Shown: one piece after another, positions 50,446-59,111 of the stretch
Layout: the number at the start of each line of letters is the position of its first letter
Numbering within the stretch: the first letter of the stretch is position 1
Assembly: GCF_900105885.1 (NCBI RefSeq)
Contig: NZ_LT629780.1
Coordinates: 2,356,001 to 2,420,000 of the forward strand
Source of the DNA: Pseudomonas guangdongensis
GTDB lineage: Bacteria > Pseudomonadota > Gammaproteobacteria > Pseudomonadales > Pseudomonadaceae
DNA: 64,000 nt
Direction of reading: 5' to 3'
Notes under the pieces: generated by a model
Seen by the model: only the letters and a program-made list of their open reading frames with translations
Told to the model about the DNA's origin: nothing
Databases searched by the model: none
Made by a program: the position numbers and the translations under genes

Positions 50446-50925
50446 TCAGGGGTACTTGAGGCCGAGCTTGTCGAGCTTCTTCCTGCCGACTTTCGCCCAG
50501 GCGCGGGTGTCGAAACGCAGCACCGCCATGGCGCAGGTCGGCAGGTTGCTGTCCTTGCCCGTCAGTTGCAGCAGCAGGTCCGACAGCAGCGGGTTGTGGC
50601 CGACCAGCATGACCCGCTTGTGCTCGCCGTCCAGCTCGCGGATCAGCTGGAGCAGGTCGTCCACCTCGCCGCGGTACAGCCGTTCGTCCTCGACGATGTG
50701 CCGGCGCTTGATGCCGAGCTTGCGGGCGATGGCCGTCGCCGTGGCTCGGGCGCGCCGGGCCGGGCTGGACACCAGCAGGTCGAGCGCCACCTCGGACTCG
50801 GCCAGGCGCTGCCCCACCTTGGCCGCGTCGCGCTTGCCCTTGTCCGTCAGTGGACGCTCCCGGTCGTCCAGGCGGACGTCGTCCCAGCTCGACTGGCCGT
50901 GGCGAACGAGGAACAGCGCTTTCAT
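50446..50925 (-). CDS. sixA: Phosphohistidine phosphatase SixA
   Basis: A 159-residue histidine-phosphatase protein with LVRHGQSSWDD (Arg8-His9-Gly10), RPLTDKGKRDA, VSSPARRARATATA and VGHNPLLSDLL. SixA removes phosphate from phosphohistidine of HPt or PTS proteins. I chose ATG 50925, because GAGG lies eight bases upstream, and a longer GTG start at 50934 would overlap it. It converges on the DUF815 gene with 14 bp between stops. Confidence 0.9.
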   Translation of the reverse strand: MKALFLVRHGQSSWDDVRLDDRERPLTDKGKRDAAKVGQRLAESEVALDLLVSSPARRARATATAIARKLGIKRRHIVEDERLYRGEVDDLLQLIRELDGEHKRVMLVGHNPLLSDLLLQLTGKDSNLPTCAMAVLRFDTRAWAKVGRKKLDKLGLKYP

Positions 50926-51074
50926 GGCAGGCACCTCGGGTGTGCGGGTTCGAACTTCAGGTTAGCCTGCGCGGATGACAAACGGATGCAGGCGATCCGC
51001 CCGCCGCCGGGCGTGTATGATCTCGGCCAGTCCGCCCTTTCAGTCTCCCGACATCCCCTGCAGGAAAGATGGTC

Positions 51075-52943
51075 ATGGAAGCCAATAGCCGTCCTCTGAT
51101 GCGCATTTTCGAACCTACCGTGTGCTACCAGATACCGCTGTTCCAGCGCCCCTACGTGTGGCGCCGCGAGTGCAGCTGGCAGCCGCTCTGGGATGACTTC
51201 GAGCGGCTGCTCGGCCAGGCGCTGGACGGCCAGCGCCTGCGCCCGCATTTCCTGGGCACCGTGGTGCTCGAACAGCTGTACAACCCCAGCGGCTGGGTAC
51301 AGCTGCGCCAGGTCATCGACGGCCAGCAGCGCTTCACCACCCTGCAGCTGCTGCTGATCGCCCTGCGCGACCTGTGCCGCAGCCTGGACAGCCGGCGCTA
51401 CTTCGAGCGCTTCGACTCGCTGGTCTCCAACCGCGCCTCGATGGTCGACAGCCCGGAGGAGATCTGCAAGCTGCTGCCGACCAACTTCGACCGCCAGGCC
51501 TATGCCCGGGTGCATCGGGCCGGCAGCCCCGAGGCGCTGCTGGAGCAGTTGCAGGAGGCCGGCGAGAGTCCCGACCGCGAGCAGGGCATCGCTGGCGCCT
51601 ACCTGTACTTCCATGGGCGGCTCGACGACTGGCTGCAGGCGGCGGACGCTGAGCCGTTGCGCCTGCCACGCGAGGACCGTCTCGAAGCGCTCTGGGCGGT
51701 GGTGCAGAAGGGCCTGCAGTTCGTGGTGATCGAGCTCGGCGACCACGACGAGTCCCAGGTGATCTTCGAGACGCTGAATGCCCGCGGCACCCAGCTGCTG
51801 CCGGCCGACCTGATCAAGAATTTCCTGTTCCGCCTGGCCCAGGCCGAGGGCGACGATATCGACCTGCTGTACCGGACGCACTGGGCGGCCTTCGATGGCG
51901 AGTTCTGGCGCGAGGAGCTCAAGCAGGGTCGTGACAGTCGCCCGCGTATCGACAGCTTCATTCGTCACTTCCTGACCCTGGTTCTGCGTCGCGATATCCG
52001 CCTTGGGCACATCTTCAACGAGTGCAAGCACTACGTGCAGTACGCCGAGGAGGGGCGCTCGTGCTTCCTTGCCCGCCCTGCGACGGCGCGCGAGCACATG
52101 GCGCTGCTGGGCGATTACGCCGAGCATTTCCACACCTTCTCCAGTCCGCCGCCGGGGTCGCGGCTGGCGCGCTTCCTCGCTCGTCTGGATGCGGTCGACA
52201 CCTCGGCCCTCTATCCGTTCCTGCTGCTGTGCAGCCGGCAGCTGTGCCCGCAGCGGCAGGACGAGTTCGAGGCGATCCTCGAGGTGGTCGAGTCGTTCCT
52301 GTTCCGCCGGATGATCTGCGGGCTGAGCAGCAAGCACTACAATCGCCCGTTCCTCGATCTGATCCGTCATCTGGAGCGCGAAGGACGGATCAGCGCCTGT
52401 GCGGTGGCGCGTTTCCTGCTGGGCTGCGAAGGCGAGAGTGCGCGCTTCCCGGGCGATGCCGAGTTCCGCCGGGCGATCCTCGACTACCCGCTGTACCAGT
52501 GGTGGCCGCAATACCGGGTGCGCGCGGTGCTGGAGGCGCTGGACGATGCGCTCGGCGGCGCCGGAGGCGAGGTGTCCGGCCCTGCTTCCGCGCCGAGCGT
52601 CGAGCCCATCCTGCCGCTGAAGTGGGAGGAGCACTGGCCGTTGCCCAAGGCCCTGGGCAGGAACCCGGAGGGCCGACAGGCGTTCATCGAGCGGCGCGAG
52701 CGGCTCAAGCACACCCTGGGCAACCTGACCCTGGTCGCCGGCGGCCTGAGTCCGGCGCTATCGCGCGCCGGCTGGGCGGTGAAGCAGGCCGAGCTGCTCA
52801 GGGGCGCTGCGCCGAACCTGAGCGGCGGACTGCAGGATCTGCAGGAGTGGTCGGAGCAGGAGATCCTCGCCCGTGGCCAGCGGCTGGCCGATGCGGCCTG
52901 CGCGCTGTGGGCCTACCCGCTGCTGCAGCGGGAGACCTCGTAG
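51075..52943 (+). CDS. DUF262/DUF1524 (GmrSD-like) protein with altered HNH motif
   Basis: A 622-residue protein. The N-terminal DUF262 (ParB-like nucleoside triphosphate-binding) domain has QRPYVWRRECSW (24-35) and IDGQQRFTTLQ (81-91). The C-terminal DUF1524 domain keeps the layout VE-x-ILPLKWEEHWP and HTLGNLTLVAG (LGNLTL 548-553). The family's His in the EHI(L/M)P motif reads Pro511, and the two expected Asn positions near LSPALSRAGW read Ser559 and Arg564. So the DNA-cleaving centre may be lost while the fold is kept. AGGA lies nine bases before ATG 51075, better than the ATG at 51069. It stands alone between sixA and gst. Confidence 0.85.
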   Translation: MEANSRPLMRIFEPTVCYQIPLFQRPYVWRRECSWQPLWDDFERLLGQALDGQRLRPHFLGTVVLEQLYNPSGWVQLRQVIDGQQRFTTLQLLLIALRDLCRSLDSRRYFERFDSLVSNRASMVDSPEEICKLLPTNFDRQAYARVHRAGSPEALLEQLQEAGESPDREQGIAGAYLYFHGRLDDWLQAADAEPLRLPREDRLEALWAVVQKGLQFVVIELGDHDESQVIFETLNARGTQLLPADLIKNFLFRLAQAEGDDIDLLYRTHWAAFDGEFWREELKQGRDSRPRIDSFIRHFLTLVLRRDIRLGHIFNECKHYVQYAEEGRSCFLARPATAREHMALLGDYAEHFHTFSSPPPGSRLARFLARLDAVDTSALYPFLLLCSRQLCPQRQDEFEAILEVVESFLFRRMICGLSSKHYNRPFLDLIRHLEREGRISACAVARFLLGCEGESARFPGDAEFRRAILDYPLYQWWPQYRVRAVLEALDDALGGAGGEVSGPASAPSVEPILPLKWEEHWPLPKALGRNPEGRQAFIERRERLKHTLGNLTLVAGGLSPALSRAGWAVKQAELLRGAAPNLSGGLQDLQEWSEQEILARGQRLADAACALWAYPLLQRETS

Positions 52944-52966
52944 GCCGCGGATCTGCTGTGTCGAAG

Positions 52967-53000
52967 GAGCTTGGGCGTCGATACATCGGCGCCCAAGCTC
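52967..53000. terminator. 16-bp inverted repeat between DUF262 gene and gst
   Basis: GAGCTTGGGCG (52967-52977) pairs with CGCCCAAGCTC (52990-53000), and the interior CGAT/ATCG adds further pairs with one wobble, leaving a 2-nt loop. Located 24 bp past the DUF262 gene stop and 5 bp before the gst stop, it suits a bidirectional terminator for convergent genes. Confidence 0.75.
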
Positions 53001-53004
53001 GGCG

Positions 53005-53679
53005 TCAGTGCGGCGCTTGGGCGCGGGCCAGCAGCTTTTCGAGCATCCGGCATTCGTCGGGGAGAATGGCCTGTACGCTGTCACGCTGGCACAGACGAGC
53101 CTGCAGGGCGGCCAGTCCCGGCCAGCGTGCGGCATCGATCTGGGCGTTGCCGTGTTCCATGTTGATCACCTGACAGGCGAAGGCGAGGTCGGCCATGCTC
53201 AGCCGGTTGCCGACGAAGTAGTCGTTGCCGGCGAGGGTCTTTTCCAGGTAATCGAAATGGCGCGGCAGCTTGTCCTCGATGGCCTTCTGTACCTCCGCTT
53301 CGTCGCAGGGCTTGCCCATGGTCGGATTGAGGGCGCGGTTGACGAACACGCAGAAGGTGGTCAGCGGCGCCAACTCGTAGTCGGCATACTTTTCCAGCCA
53401 GCGGATCTGCGCCCGCTCGGCGGCCGAGTGACCGTACAGGGCGATGGTTTCGGGATGCTGCTCTTCGATGTACTGGGCGATCACGCTGGAGTCGGCCAGG
53501 CTCAGCTCGCCATCCCTGAAGCCGGGAATGCGCCCGAGCGGGCTGATCTCGAAGAACCAGTCCGGCTGGTTGAAGGGAGCGACGATCTGCAGTTGGTAGT
53601 CCAGCCCTTTTTCGGCCAGCAGCAGGCGCAGCTTGCGGACGAAGGGAGAGAGCGGGGCGCCATATACCGTCATGCTCAT
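53005..53679 (-). CDS. Glutathione S-transferase family protein
   Basis: A 224-residue GST. The N-terminal thioredoxin-like domain starts MTVYGAPLSPFVRKLRLLLAEKGLDYQ (the SPF/Ser-Pro loop replaces a typical Ser/Cys-Pro site), with IPGFRDGELSLADSSVIAQYIEE as the glutathione-contacting block. The helical C-terminal domain includes FVGNRLSMADLAFACQV. AAGGAA sits seven bases before ATG 53679. The substrate is unknown. Confidence 0.9.
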   Translation of the reverse strand: MSMTVYGAPLSPFVRKLRLLLAEKGLDYQLQIVAPFNQPDWFFEISPLGRIPGFRDGELSLADSSVIAQYIEEQHPETIALYGHSAAERAQIRWLEKYADYELAPLTTFCVFVNRALNPTMGKPCDEAEVQKAIEDKLPRHFDYLEKTLAGNDYFVGNRLSMADLAFACQVINMEHGNAQIDAARWPGLAALQARLCQRDSVQAILPDECRMLEKLLARAQAPH

Positions 53680-53816
53680 GGTGCGGTTCCTTGTGTGGGC
53701 GGGGCGGACCTCTTTATAGCACGCGCCGAAGCGCTGCCAAGGCGCCTGCCACGGCTTCGTATCAGGCCGCTGGCGCGGCGCAAGCCATTGATTTGGAAAA
53801 AATTAACGAGCAGGGG

Positions 53817-53845
53817 TTGACGCCTTCCAGGGCGCTCCATAGAAT
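53817..53845 (+). promoter_or_regulatory. Promoter of the tRNA-Glu/Gly cluster
   Basis: TTGACG (53817-53822) and TAGAAT (53840-53845) are separated by 17 bp, with an A/T-rich UP-like stretch at 53788-53807. The 15 bases from CTCCA through TAGAATGCGC are identical to those in the tRNA-Val promoter at 1209-1237. Confidence 0.82.
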
Positions 53846-53940
53846 GCGCGCACTTCCGATGCGAAGCCGGTAGCGAAAGCGAAAGCAGCAAAAGAGGTTG
53901 GAAATGTGGCAGTCACAAGCTGTTGTAAGTTCCAGGCCGC

Positions 53941-54016
53941 GTCCCCTTCGTCTAGTGGCCTAGGACACCGCCCTTTCACGGCGGTAACAGGGGTTCGAGT
54001 CCCCTAGGGGACGCCA
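53941..54016 (+). tRNA. tRNA-Glu (anticodon TTC)
   Basis: A 76-nt tRNA from GTCCCCT to encoded CCA; acceptor GTCCCCT/AGGGGAC, anticodon loop CTTTCAC giving TTC. It is the first gene of a four-tRNA transcription unit and is 5 bp upstream of the first tRNA-Gly. Confidence 0.97.
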
Positions 54017-54021
54017 CTTAA

Positions 54022-54097
<76 letters not shown>

Positions 54098-54189
54098 GAT
54101 TTTATCGATCAGCACGTGGTTGCTGATCGAAATACAGACCCAGAATGATGGGTTGGCATAGGCTGAACAGCCGGATGTAAAGATTTAGC

Positions 54190-54265
<76 letters not shown>

Positions 54266-54357
54266 GATTTTATCGATTAGCACGTGATTGCTGATCGAAA
54301 TGCAGACCCAGAATGATGGGTCGGCATGGGCTGAAAAGCCTGATGTAAAGATTTAAT

Positions 54358-54433
<76 letters not shown>

Positions 54434-54438
54434 AATCG

Positions 54439-54469
54439 AAAAGGCACCATCTCACGATGGTGCCTTTTT
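54439..54469 (+). terminator. Rho-independent terminator of the tRNA cluster
   Basis: A 13-bp stem (54439-54451 with 54456-54468) and TCAC loop ends in TTTTT (54465-54469), directly after the third tRNA-Gly. Confidence 0.93.
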
Positions 54470-54527
54470 CGTTTGCGCGTCGGCCTGGTCCATCCCTCCG
54501 CCGCCAGGCGGGAGAGGGACCGCCGTG

Positions 54528-54938
54528 TCAGTGGCGCGGGCTGCTGTCGGGCAGGGCGAGCAGCTGCTTTTCCTGCTCCCAGTTGAACGCTTCGCCCTGT
54601 TCTTCGGCGGCAAAGCGACGTTCGTCGAGCTGCTGGTACAGGTCGATCTCCTCGTCGGGCATGTAGTGCAGGCAGTCGCCGCCGAACAGCCATAGCAGGT
54701 CGCGCGGTACCAGGTGGGCGATCTGCGGGTAGCGATGGAAGACCTGGACGATCAGCTCCTGGCCCAGATGCATGGCCGATTCCGGCTGGTGCGGCAGTTC
54801 ATCGAGCAGTTCGTCGAAGCGCTCGATGAACAGGGCGTGGTTGTCCTCCGGCACTTGCTCGGCGTCGCCCAGGGCGATCAGGATGGTGCGCAGGTGGGCG
54901 AGCAGGGCGAGATGGTGGTCGATGTAGGCAGTGGCCAT
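54528..54938 (-). CDS. Conserved hypothetical protein (PA2817-like)
   Basis: A 136-residue acidic cytosolic protein, MATAYIDHHLALLAHLRTILIALG, with no signal peptide or membrane segment, and a conserved-looking RDLLWLFGGDCLHYMPDEEIDLYQQLDE block. It resembles the small Pseudomonas family named after PA2817, of unknown function; the name is from memory. It converges on the tRNA cluster and is divergent from the ABC transporter genes. Confidence 0.75.
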   Translation of the reverse strand: MATAYIDHHLALLAHLRTILIALGDAEQVPEDNHALFIERFDELLDELPHQPESAMHLGQELIVQVFHRYPQIAHLVPRDLLWLFGGDCLHYMPDEEIDLYQQLDERRFAAEEQGEAFNWEQEKQLLALPDSSPRH

Positions 54939-55088
54939 GGTGGTGTCCGGCAGTGAAACGGTGGGCGATTATAACAGTTGCCCCCGCTGCGATTGGCGCC
55001 GGCAAAGGGGGCTGCCGCTGCGCCAAGGTTGCATTTATGCGTGCAAGTCCCTATGTAGTCCTTTCGATTTTACGCGCGTGCCTCTTCC

Positions 55089-56018
55089 ATGACTTCCGCA
55101 TTGACCATTCGCCAGTTGACCAAGACCTACGGCAACGGCTTCGAGGCCCTCAAGGGCATCGATCTCGATGTCGCCGAAGGCGACTTCTTTGCCCTGCTCG
55201 GCCCCAACGGGGCCGGCAAGTCGACCACCATCGGTATCCTTTCCACCCTGGTGAACAAGACCGGCGGCACGGTCGAGGTGTTCGGTCACGACCTCGATCG
55301 CGACCCTTCCGGCCTCAAGCGCTGTCTGGGGGTGGTGCCGCAGGAGTTCAACTTCAACCAGTTCGAGAAACCCTTCGATATCCTCGTCGCCCAGGCCGGC
55401 TACTACGGCATCCCCGCCGGCGTGGCGCGCGGGCGCGCGGAGAAGTACCTGACCGAGCTGGGGCTGTGGGACAAGCGCAACGTCGCCTCGCGGATGCTCT
55501 CCGGCGGCATGAAGCGTCGTCTGATGATCGCCCGCGCGTTGATCCACCAGCCGCGCCTGCTGATCCTCGACGAACCCACCGCCGGCGTCGACATCGAGCT
55601 GCGTCGCTCGATGTGGAGCTTCCTGACCGGGCTGAACCAGCAGGGCATCACCATCATCCTCACCACCCACTATCTGGAAGAGGCCGAGCAGTTGTGCCGC
55701 AACATCGGCATCATCGACCACGGACGCATCGTCGAGCACACCAGCATGCGCGAGCTGCTGATGCAGCTGCACGTGGAGACATTCGTGCTCGACCTGCGCC
55801 GCCCGCAGCCGATTCCGCCGGCACTTTCCGGGTATGCCTCCAGGCTGATCGACCCGCAGACCCTGGAGGTGCAGGTGGAGAAGAGCCAGGGGATCAACTC
55901 GCTGTTCGCCCAGCTGGCTGCGCGCGGCATCGAGGTGCTCAGCCTGCGCAACAAGACCAATCGCCTGGAGGAGCTGTTCGTCTCCCTGGTCGGCAAGAAT
56001 CTCGACGGAGCTCAGTGA
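55089..56018 (+). CDS. ABC-2 transporter ATP-binding protein (YadG-like)
   Basis: A 309-residue ABC ATPase. Walker A GPNGAGKST (about 41-49), Q-loop VVPQEFNFNQFE, signature LSGGMKRRLMIARAL and Walker B LLILDEPTAGVD are complete. The C-terminal 80 residues form an accessory domain as in YadG. It works with the permease that follows immediately (the stop TGA directly abuts its ATG). Substrate unknown. Confidence 0.93.
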   Translation: MTSALTIRQLTKTYGNGFEALKGIDLDVAEGDFFALLGPNGAGKSTTIGILSTLVNKTGGTVEVFGHDLDRDPSGLKRCLGVVPQEFNFNQFEKPFDILVAQAGYYGIPAGVARGRAEKYLTELGLWDKRNVASRMLSGGMKRRLMIARALIHQPRLLILDEPTAGVDIELRRSMWSFLTGLNQQGITIILTTHYLEEAEQLCRNIGIIDHGRIVEHTSMRELLMQLHVETFVLDLRRPQPIPPALSGYASRLIDPQTLEVQVEKSQGINSLFAQLAARGIEVLSLRNKTNRLEELFVSLVGKNLDGAQ

Positions 56019-56798
56019 ATGTCAGCCGAACTGCGAGCCAACCTGGTATCCCTGCAGACCATCGTGCGTAAGGAAGTGCGCCGCTTCATGCGCATCTGGC
56101 CGCAGACCCTGCTGCCCCCAGCGATCACCATGATTCTGTACTTCGTGATCTTCGGCAATCTGATCGGTCGGCAGATCGGCGACATGGGCGGCTTCAGCTA
56201 CATGGAGTACATCGTGCCGGGGCTGATCATGATGTCGGTGATCACCAATTCCTACGGCAACGTGGTATCGAGCTTCTTCGGCACCAAGTTCCATCGCTCG
56301 ATCGAGGAGCTGATGGTGTCGCCGACTTCGCCCCATGTGATCCTCACCGGTTTCGTGATCGGTGGCGTGCTGCGCGGCCTCGCCGTGGCGGCCATCGTCA
56401 CCGGCCTGTCGCTGTTCTTCACCCGCCTGCAGATCCACCATGGTGTGGTCATCGCCGTGGTGATGCTGCTGACGGCGACCATCTTCTCCCTGTGCGGATT
56501 CATCAATGCGGTCTATGCGCGCAACTTCGACGACATCTCGATTATTCCGACCTTCGTGCTGACCCCGCTGACCTATCTGGGCGGGGTGTTCTATTCGATC
56601 AGCATGCTGCCCGAGTTCTGGCAGACGGTGTCGCTGGCCAACCCGATCCTGCACATGGTCAACGCCTTCCGCTACGGCATCCTCGGGGTCTCCGACATCC
56701 ATATCGGTGTCGCCATCGGCCTGATGCTGCTGGCTACCGGCGTGCTCTACGGCATCAGCCTGAGCCTGCTCAAGCGCGGCATCGGCATGCGCCAGTGA
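56019..56798 (+). CDS. ABC-2 transporter permease (YadH-like)
   Basis: A 259-residue inner-membrane protein with six predicted helices. It matches the YadH/NodJ type with [52 protein letters not shown], and the [33 protein letters not shown] permease signature. It begins directly after the ATPase stop, so the two are co-transcribed and form one exporter. Confidence 0.94.
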   Translation: MSAELRANLVSLQTIVRKEVRRFMRIWPQTLLPPAITMILYFVIFGNLIGRQIGDMGGFSYMEYIVPGLIMMSVITNSYGNVVSSFFGTKFHRSIEELMVSPTSPHVILTGFVIGGVLRGLAVAAIVTGLSLFFTRLQIHHGVVIAVVMLLTATIFSLCGFINAVYARNFDDISIIPTFVLTPLTYLGGVFYSISMLPEFWQTVSLANPILHMVNAFRYGILGVSDIHIGVAIGLMLLATGVLYGISLSLLKRGIGMRQ

Positions 56799-56868
56799 GC
56801 CTGGAGCGCCGGCGCGTCTGTGCCGGTGCTCACGATCCTTTCCAGTCCCTTTCGCGAGCGAGCGTGTC

Positions 56869-57699
56869 ATGGCGCAAGACGTCCACCATTCCCCGCTGGG
56901 CAAGACCACCGAATATGTGGCCGAGTATGCCCCCGAGTTGCTGTTCCCCATCCCGCGCCTGGCCAAGTGGCTGGAACTGGGCATCGATCCGCAGGCGCTG
57001 CCGTTCGAGGGGGTCGATCTGTGGAACTGCTACGAGCTGTCCTGGCTGAACGAGAAGGGCAAGCCGGTAGTGGCCATCGGCGAGTTCGCGATTCCCGCCC
57101 GCTCGCCGAACATCATCGAGTCCAAGTCGTTCAAGCTGTACCTCAACTCGCTGAACCAGACCCGCTTCGCCGGTCGCGAGGCGCTGGTCGAGGTACTGGC
57201 GCGCGACCTGTCGGCAGCGGCCGGGGCGGCGGTGGCGGTGCGCGTGCGTACTCTCGACGAGGTGGCGGCCGAGGGCATCGCCGGCCCGCGCGGCGAGTGC
57301 CTGGACGACCTGGATGTGGCGATCGACAGCTACGGTCCGCCGGATGCCGGCCTGCTGGCCTGCGACCGCGAGCGGCTGGTCAGCGAGACGCTGTACAGCC
57401 ATCTGCTCAAGTCCAACTGCCCGGTCACCGGCCAGCCCGACTGGGGCACGGTTTCCATCGACTACTGCGGGCCGGCGTTGGAGCGTGCCGCGCTGCTCGC
57501 CTACGTGGTCTCGCTGCGTATGCACGGCGATTTCCACGAGCAGTGCGTGGAACGCATCTACCTCGACCTGCGGGCGCTGTTGCAGCCGCAGCGGCTGACC
57601 GTGCAGGCCCGCTACGTACGGCGTGGCGGGCTGGACATCAATCCGTGCCGCAGCACCCATCCGGTCGAGGCGGACAACCGCCGGCTGGTGCGCCAGTAG
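56869..57699 (+). CDS. queF: NADPH-dependent 7-cyano-7-deazaguanine reductase QueF
   Basis: A 276-residue tunnelling-fold enzyme that reduces preQ0 to preQ1 in queuosine synthesis. The long two-domain form is present: N-terminal block [21 protein letters not shown] and C-terminal [20 protein letters not shown] with the catalytic Cys near 184, the Asp in the following PDWGT and [18 protein letters not shown]. It is followed by a palindromic terminator shared with the DUF4404 gene. Confidence 0.96.
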   Translation: MAQDVHHSPLGKTTEYVAEYAPELLFPIPRLAKWLELGIDPQALPFEGVDLWNCYELSWLNEKGKPVVAIGEFAIPARSPNIIESKSFKLYLNSLNQTRFAGREALVEVLARDLSAAAGAAVAVRVRTLDEVAAEGIAGPRGECLDDLDVAIDSYGPPDAGLLACDRERLVSETLYSHLLKSNCPVTGQPDWGTVSIDYCGPALERAALLAYVVSLRMHGDFHEQCVERIYLDLRALLQPQRLTVQARYVRRGGLDINPCRSTHPVEADNRRLVRQ

Positions 57700-57716
57700 C
57701 CGCTCCGGCGGCGATG

Positions 57717-57744
57717 AAAAAGCCGACCCGCGGGTCGGCTTTTT
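57717..57744. terminator. Bidirectional terminator between queF and DUF4404 gene
   Basis: A perfect 14+14-bp palindrome (57717-57730 with 57731-57744) starting with AAAAA and ending with TTTTT. Either strand gives a GC stem followed by a T-run, so both convergent transcripts can end here. Confidence 0.9.
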
Positions 57745-57762
57745 CTTGTGCGGCGCGAGGGC

Positions 57763-58029
57763 TCAGATACCCATGTTGGCCAGGGTCTGCATGATCGAGC
57801 GCAGGCTGCCGGCCAGGGTCGGATGGCTGGCCTCGAACCGCTCCACTGCCAGGTTGACGCCGTCCACCAGGCTGGCGTCCGGCTCGCTGGCGATCTCGCG
57901 GGCCAGTTGCACCTCGATTTCGCTCATCAGCTCGATCAGCGCCGCCTTGTCCTCGTCGTTCAGCGGCGGCGCTTCGGCCAGCTGGTTGCGCAGGTCTTGC
58001 AGTTGTTGCTGAAGTTGGCGTGCGGGCAT
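57763..58029 (-). CDS. DUF4404 family protein
   Basis: An 88-residue acidic protein, mostly helical with a heptad-like N terminus (MPARQLQQQLQDLRNQLAEA), then ALIELMSEIEVQLAREI and VNLAVERFEASHPTLAGSLRSIMQTLANMGI. This matches DUF4404, of unknown function. ATG 58029 is used. It is divergent from mlaA. Confidence 0.85.
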   Translation of the reverse strand: MPARQLQQQLQDLRNQLAEAPPLNDEDKAALIELMSEIEVQLAREIASEPDASLVDGVNLAVERFEASHPTLAGSLRSIMQTLANMGI

Positions 58030-58238
58030 TGCGGTTTTCCTCTGCGATGGTCTGGAACTGCGGCCAGGCTCTGGCCAGCCAGCGTTTCGGCAAGATTAAC
58101 CCAGACCGCCTCAACCCGGGTGATCGGCATCAAGCGTCCTGGCGGCAAGGCGCGCGGGAGTCTGCAAACGCCTTATACTGCGCGCCTGAGCGGGGCGTCG
58201 TGCGACGGGCCTGCCTGACCGATCAAGGAGAAAAAACG

Positions 58239-58928
58239 ATGCGAGAGATTCGCAGCCACTGGCTCGGGCGTGCCGCAGCCATCCTGCTGGCCAGTCTGCC
58301 GCTGTTGGCGCAGGCTAGCGAAGAGGATCCCTGGGAGGCCTTCAACCGGCCGGTGTTCGTGTTCAACGACACCCTCGATACCTGGGCGCTCAAGCCGCTG
58401 GCGCGCGGCTATCAGGCGGTTACCCCGCAGTTCGTCGAGGACGGCATCGGCAACGTGTTTGCCAACCTCGGCGAGGTCGGCAACCTGGGCAACAACCTGT
58501 TGCAGGGCAAGCTGCACGATGCCGGGGTCGATACCGCGCGGATGCTGATCAACACCACCGTCGGCGTGCTGGGCTTCTTCGACGTTGCGCGCCACGCGGG
58601 CCTGATACGCAACGACGAGGACTTCGGGCAGACCCTCGGGGTCTGGGGCGTGTCCAGCGGTCCCTACCTGATGCTGCCGTTCTTCGGGCCGAGCTCGCCG
58701 CGCGATGCCGCCGGTCTGGCGGTCGACAGCCTGCACTCGTTCTACCCGCACATCGGCCATGTGCCGACCCGCAACAGCGTGCGGGCGCTGGACGTGGTGG
58801 ATACCCGCGCCGGTCTGCTCCCGGCCGAGAGGGTGATCACCGGCGACAAGTACCTGTTCATCCGCAACGCCTACCTGCAGAACCGCGAATTCAAGGTCTT
58901 CGACGGTCAGGTCGAGGACGATTTCTGA
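58239..58928 (+). CDS. mlaA: Outer-membrane phospholipid transport protein MlaA (VacJ)
   Basis: A 229-residue MlaA with signal peptide (cleavage near AQA-S) followed by EEDPWEAFNRPVFVFNDTLDTWALKPLARGYQAVTPQFVEDGIGNVFANLGEVGNLGNNLLQGK. Further blocks RMLINTTVGVLGFFDVARHAGL and NDEDFGQTLGVWGVSSGPYLMLPFFGPSSPRD are near-perfect family matches. It is expected to move mislocalised phospholipids from the outer leaflet to MlaFEDB. No lipobox Cys is present. AAGGAG lies eight bases before ATG 58239. Confidence 0.94.
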   Translation: MREIRSHWLGRAAAILLASLPLLAQASEEDPWEAFNRPVFVFNDTLDTWALKPLARGYQAVTPQFVEDGIGNVFANLGEVGNLGNNLLQGKLHDAGVDTARMLINTTVGVLGFFDVARHAGLIRNDEDFGQTLGVWGVSSGPYLMLPFFGPSSPRDAAGLAVDSLHSFYPHIGHVPTRNSVRALDVVDTRAGLLPAERVITGDKYLFIRNAYLQNREFKVFDGQVEDDF

Positions 58929-59111
58929 GACCCGCTCGACCCTCCGCGGTGCGACAGGACGTCGCTGCAACAGGGTGTTTCGGCGGCGCCTTTGCGGCTT
59001 GAACCCGCCTGCCGATGCGAGTAGTGTCGCGCCTTGTATCGGCGGCCCCGGCCGCCGGTCTGCCCAACTTCTCAGCCGAGCCGCCTGCGGCGCCGTTTGC
59101 CTGGATGATGC

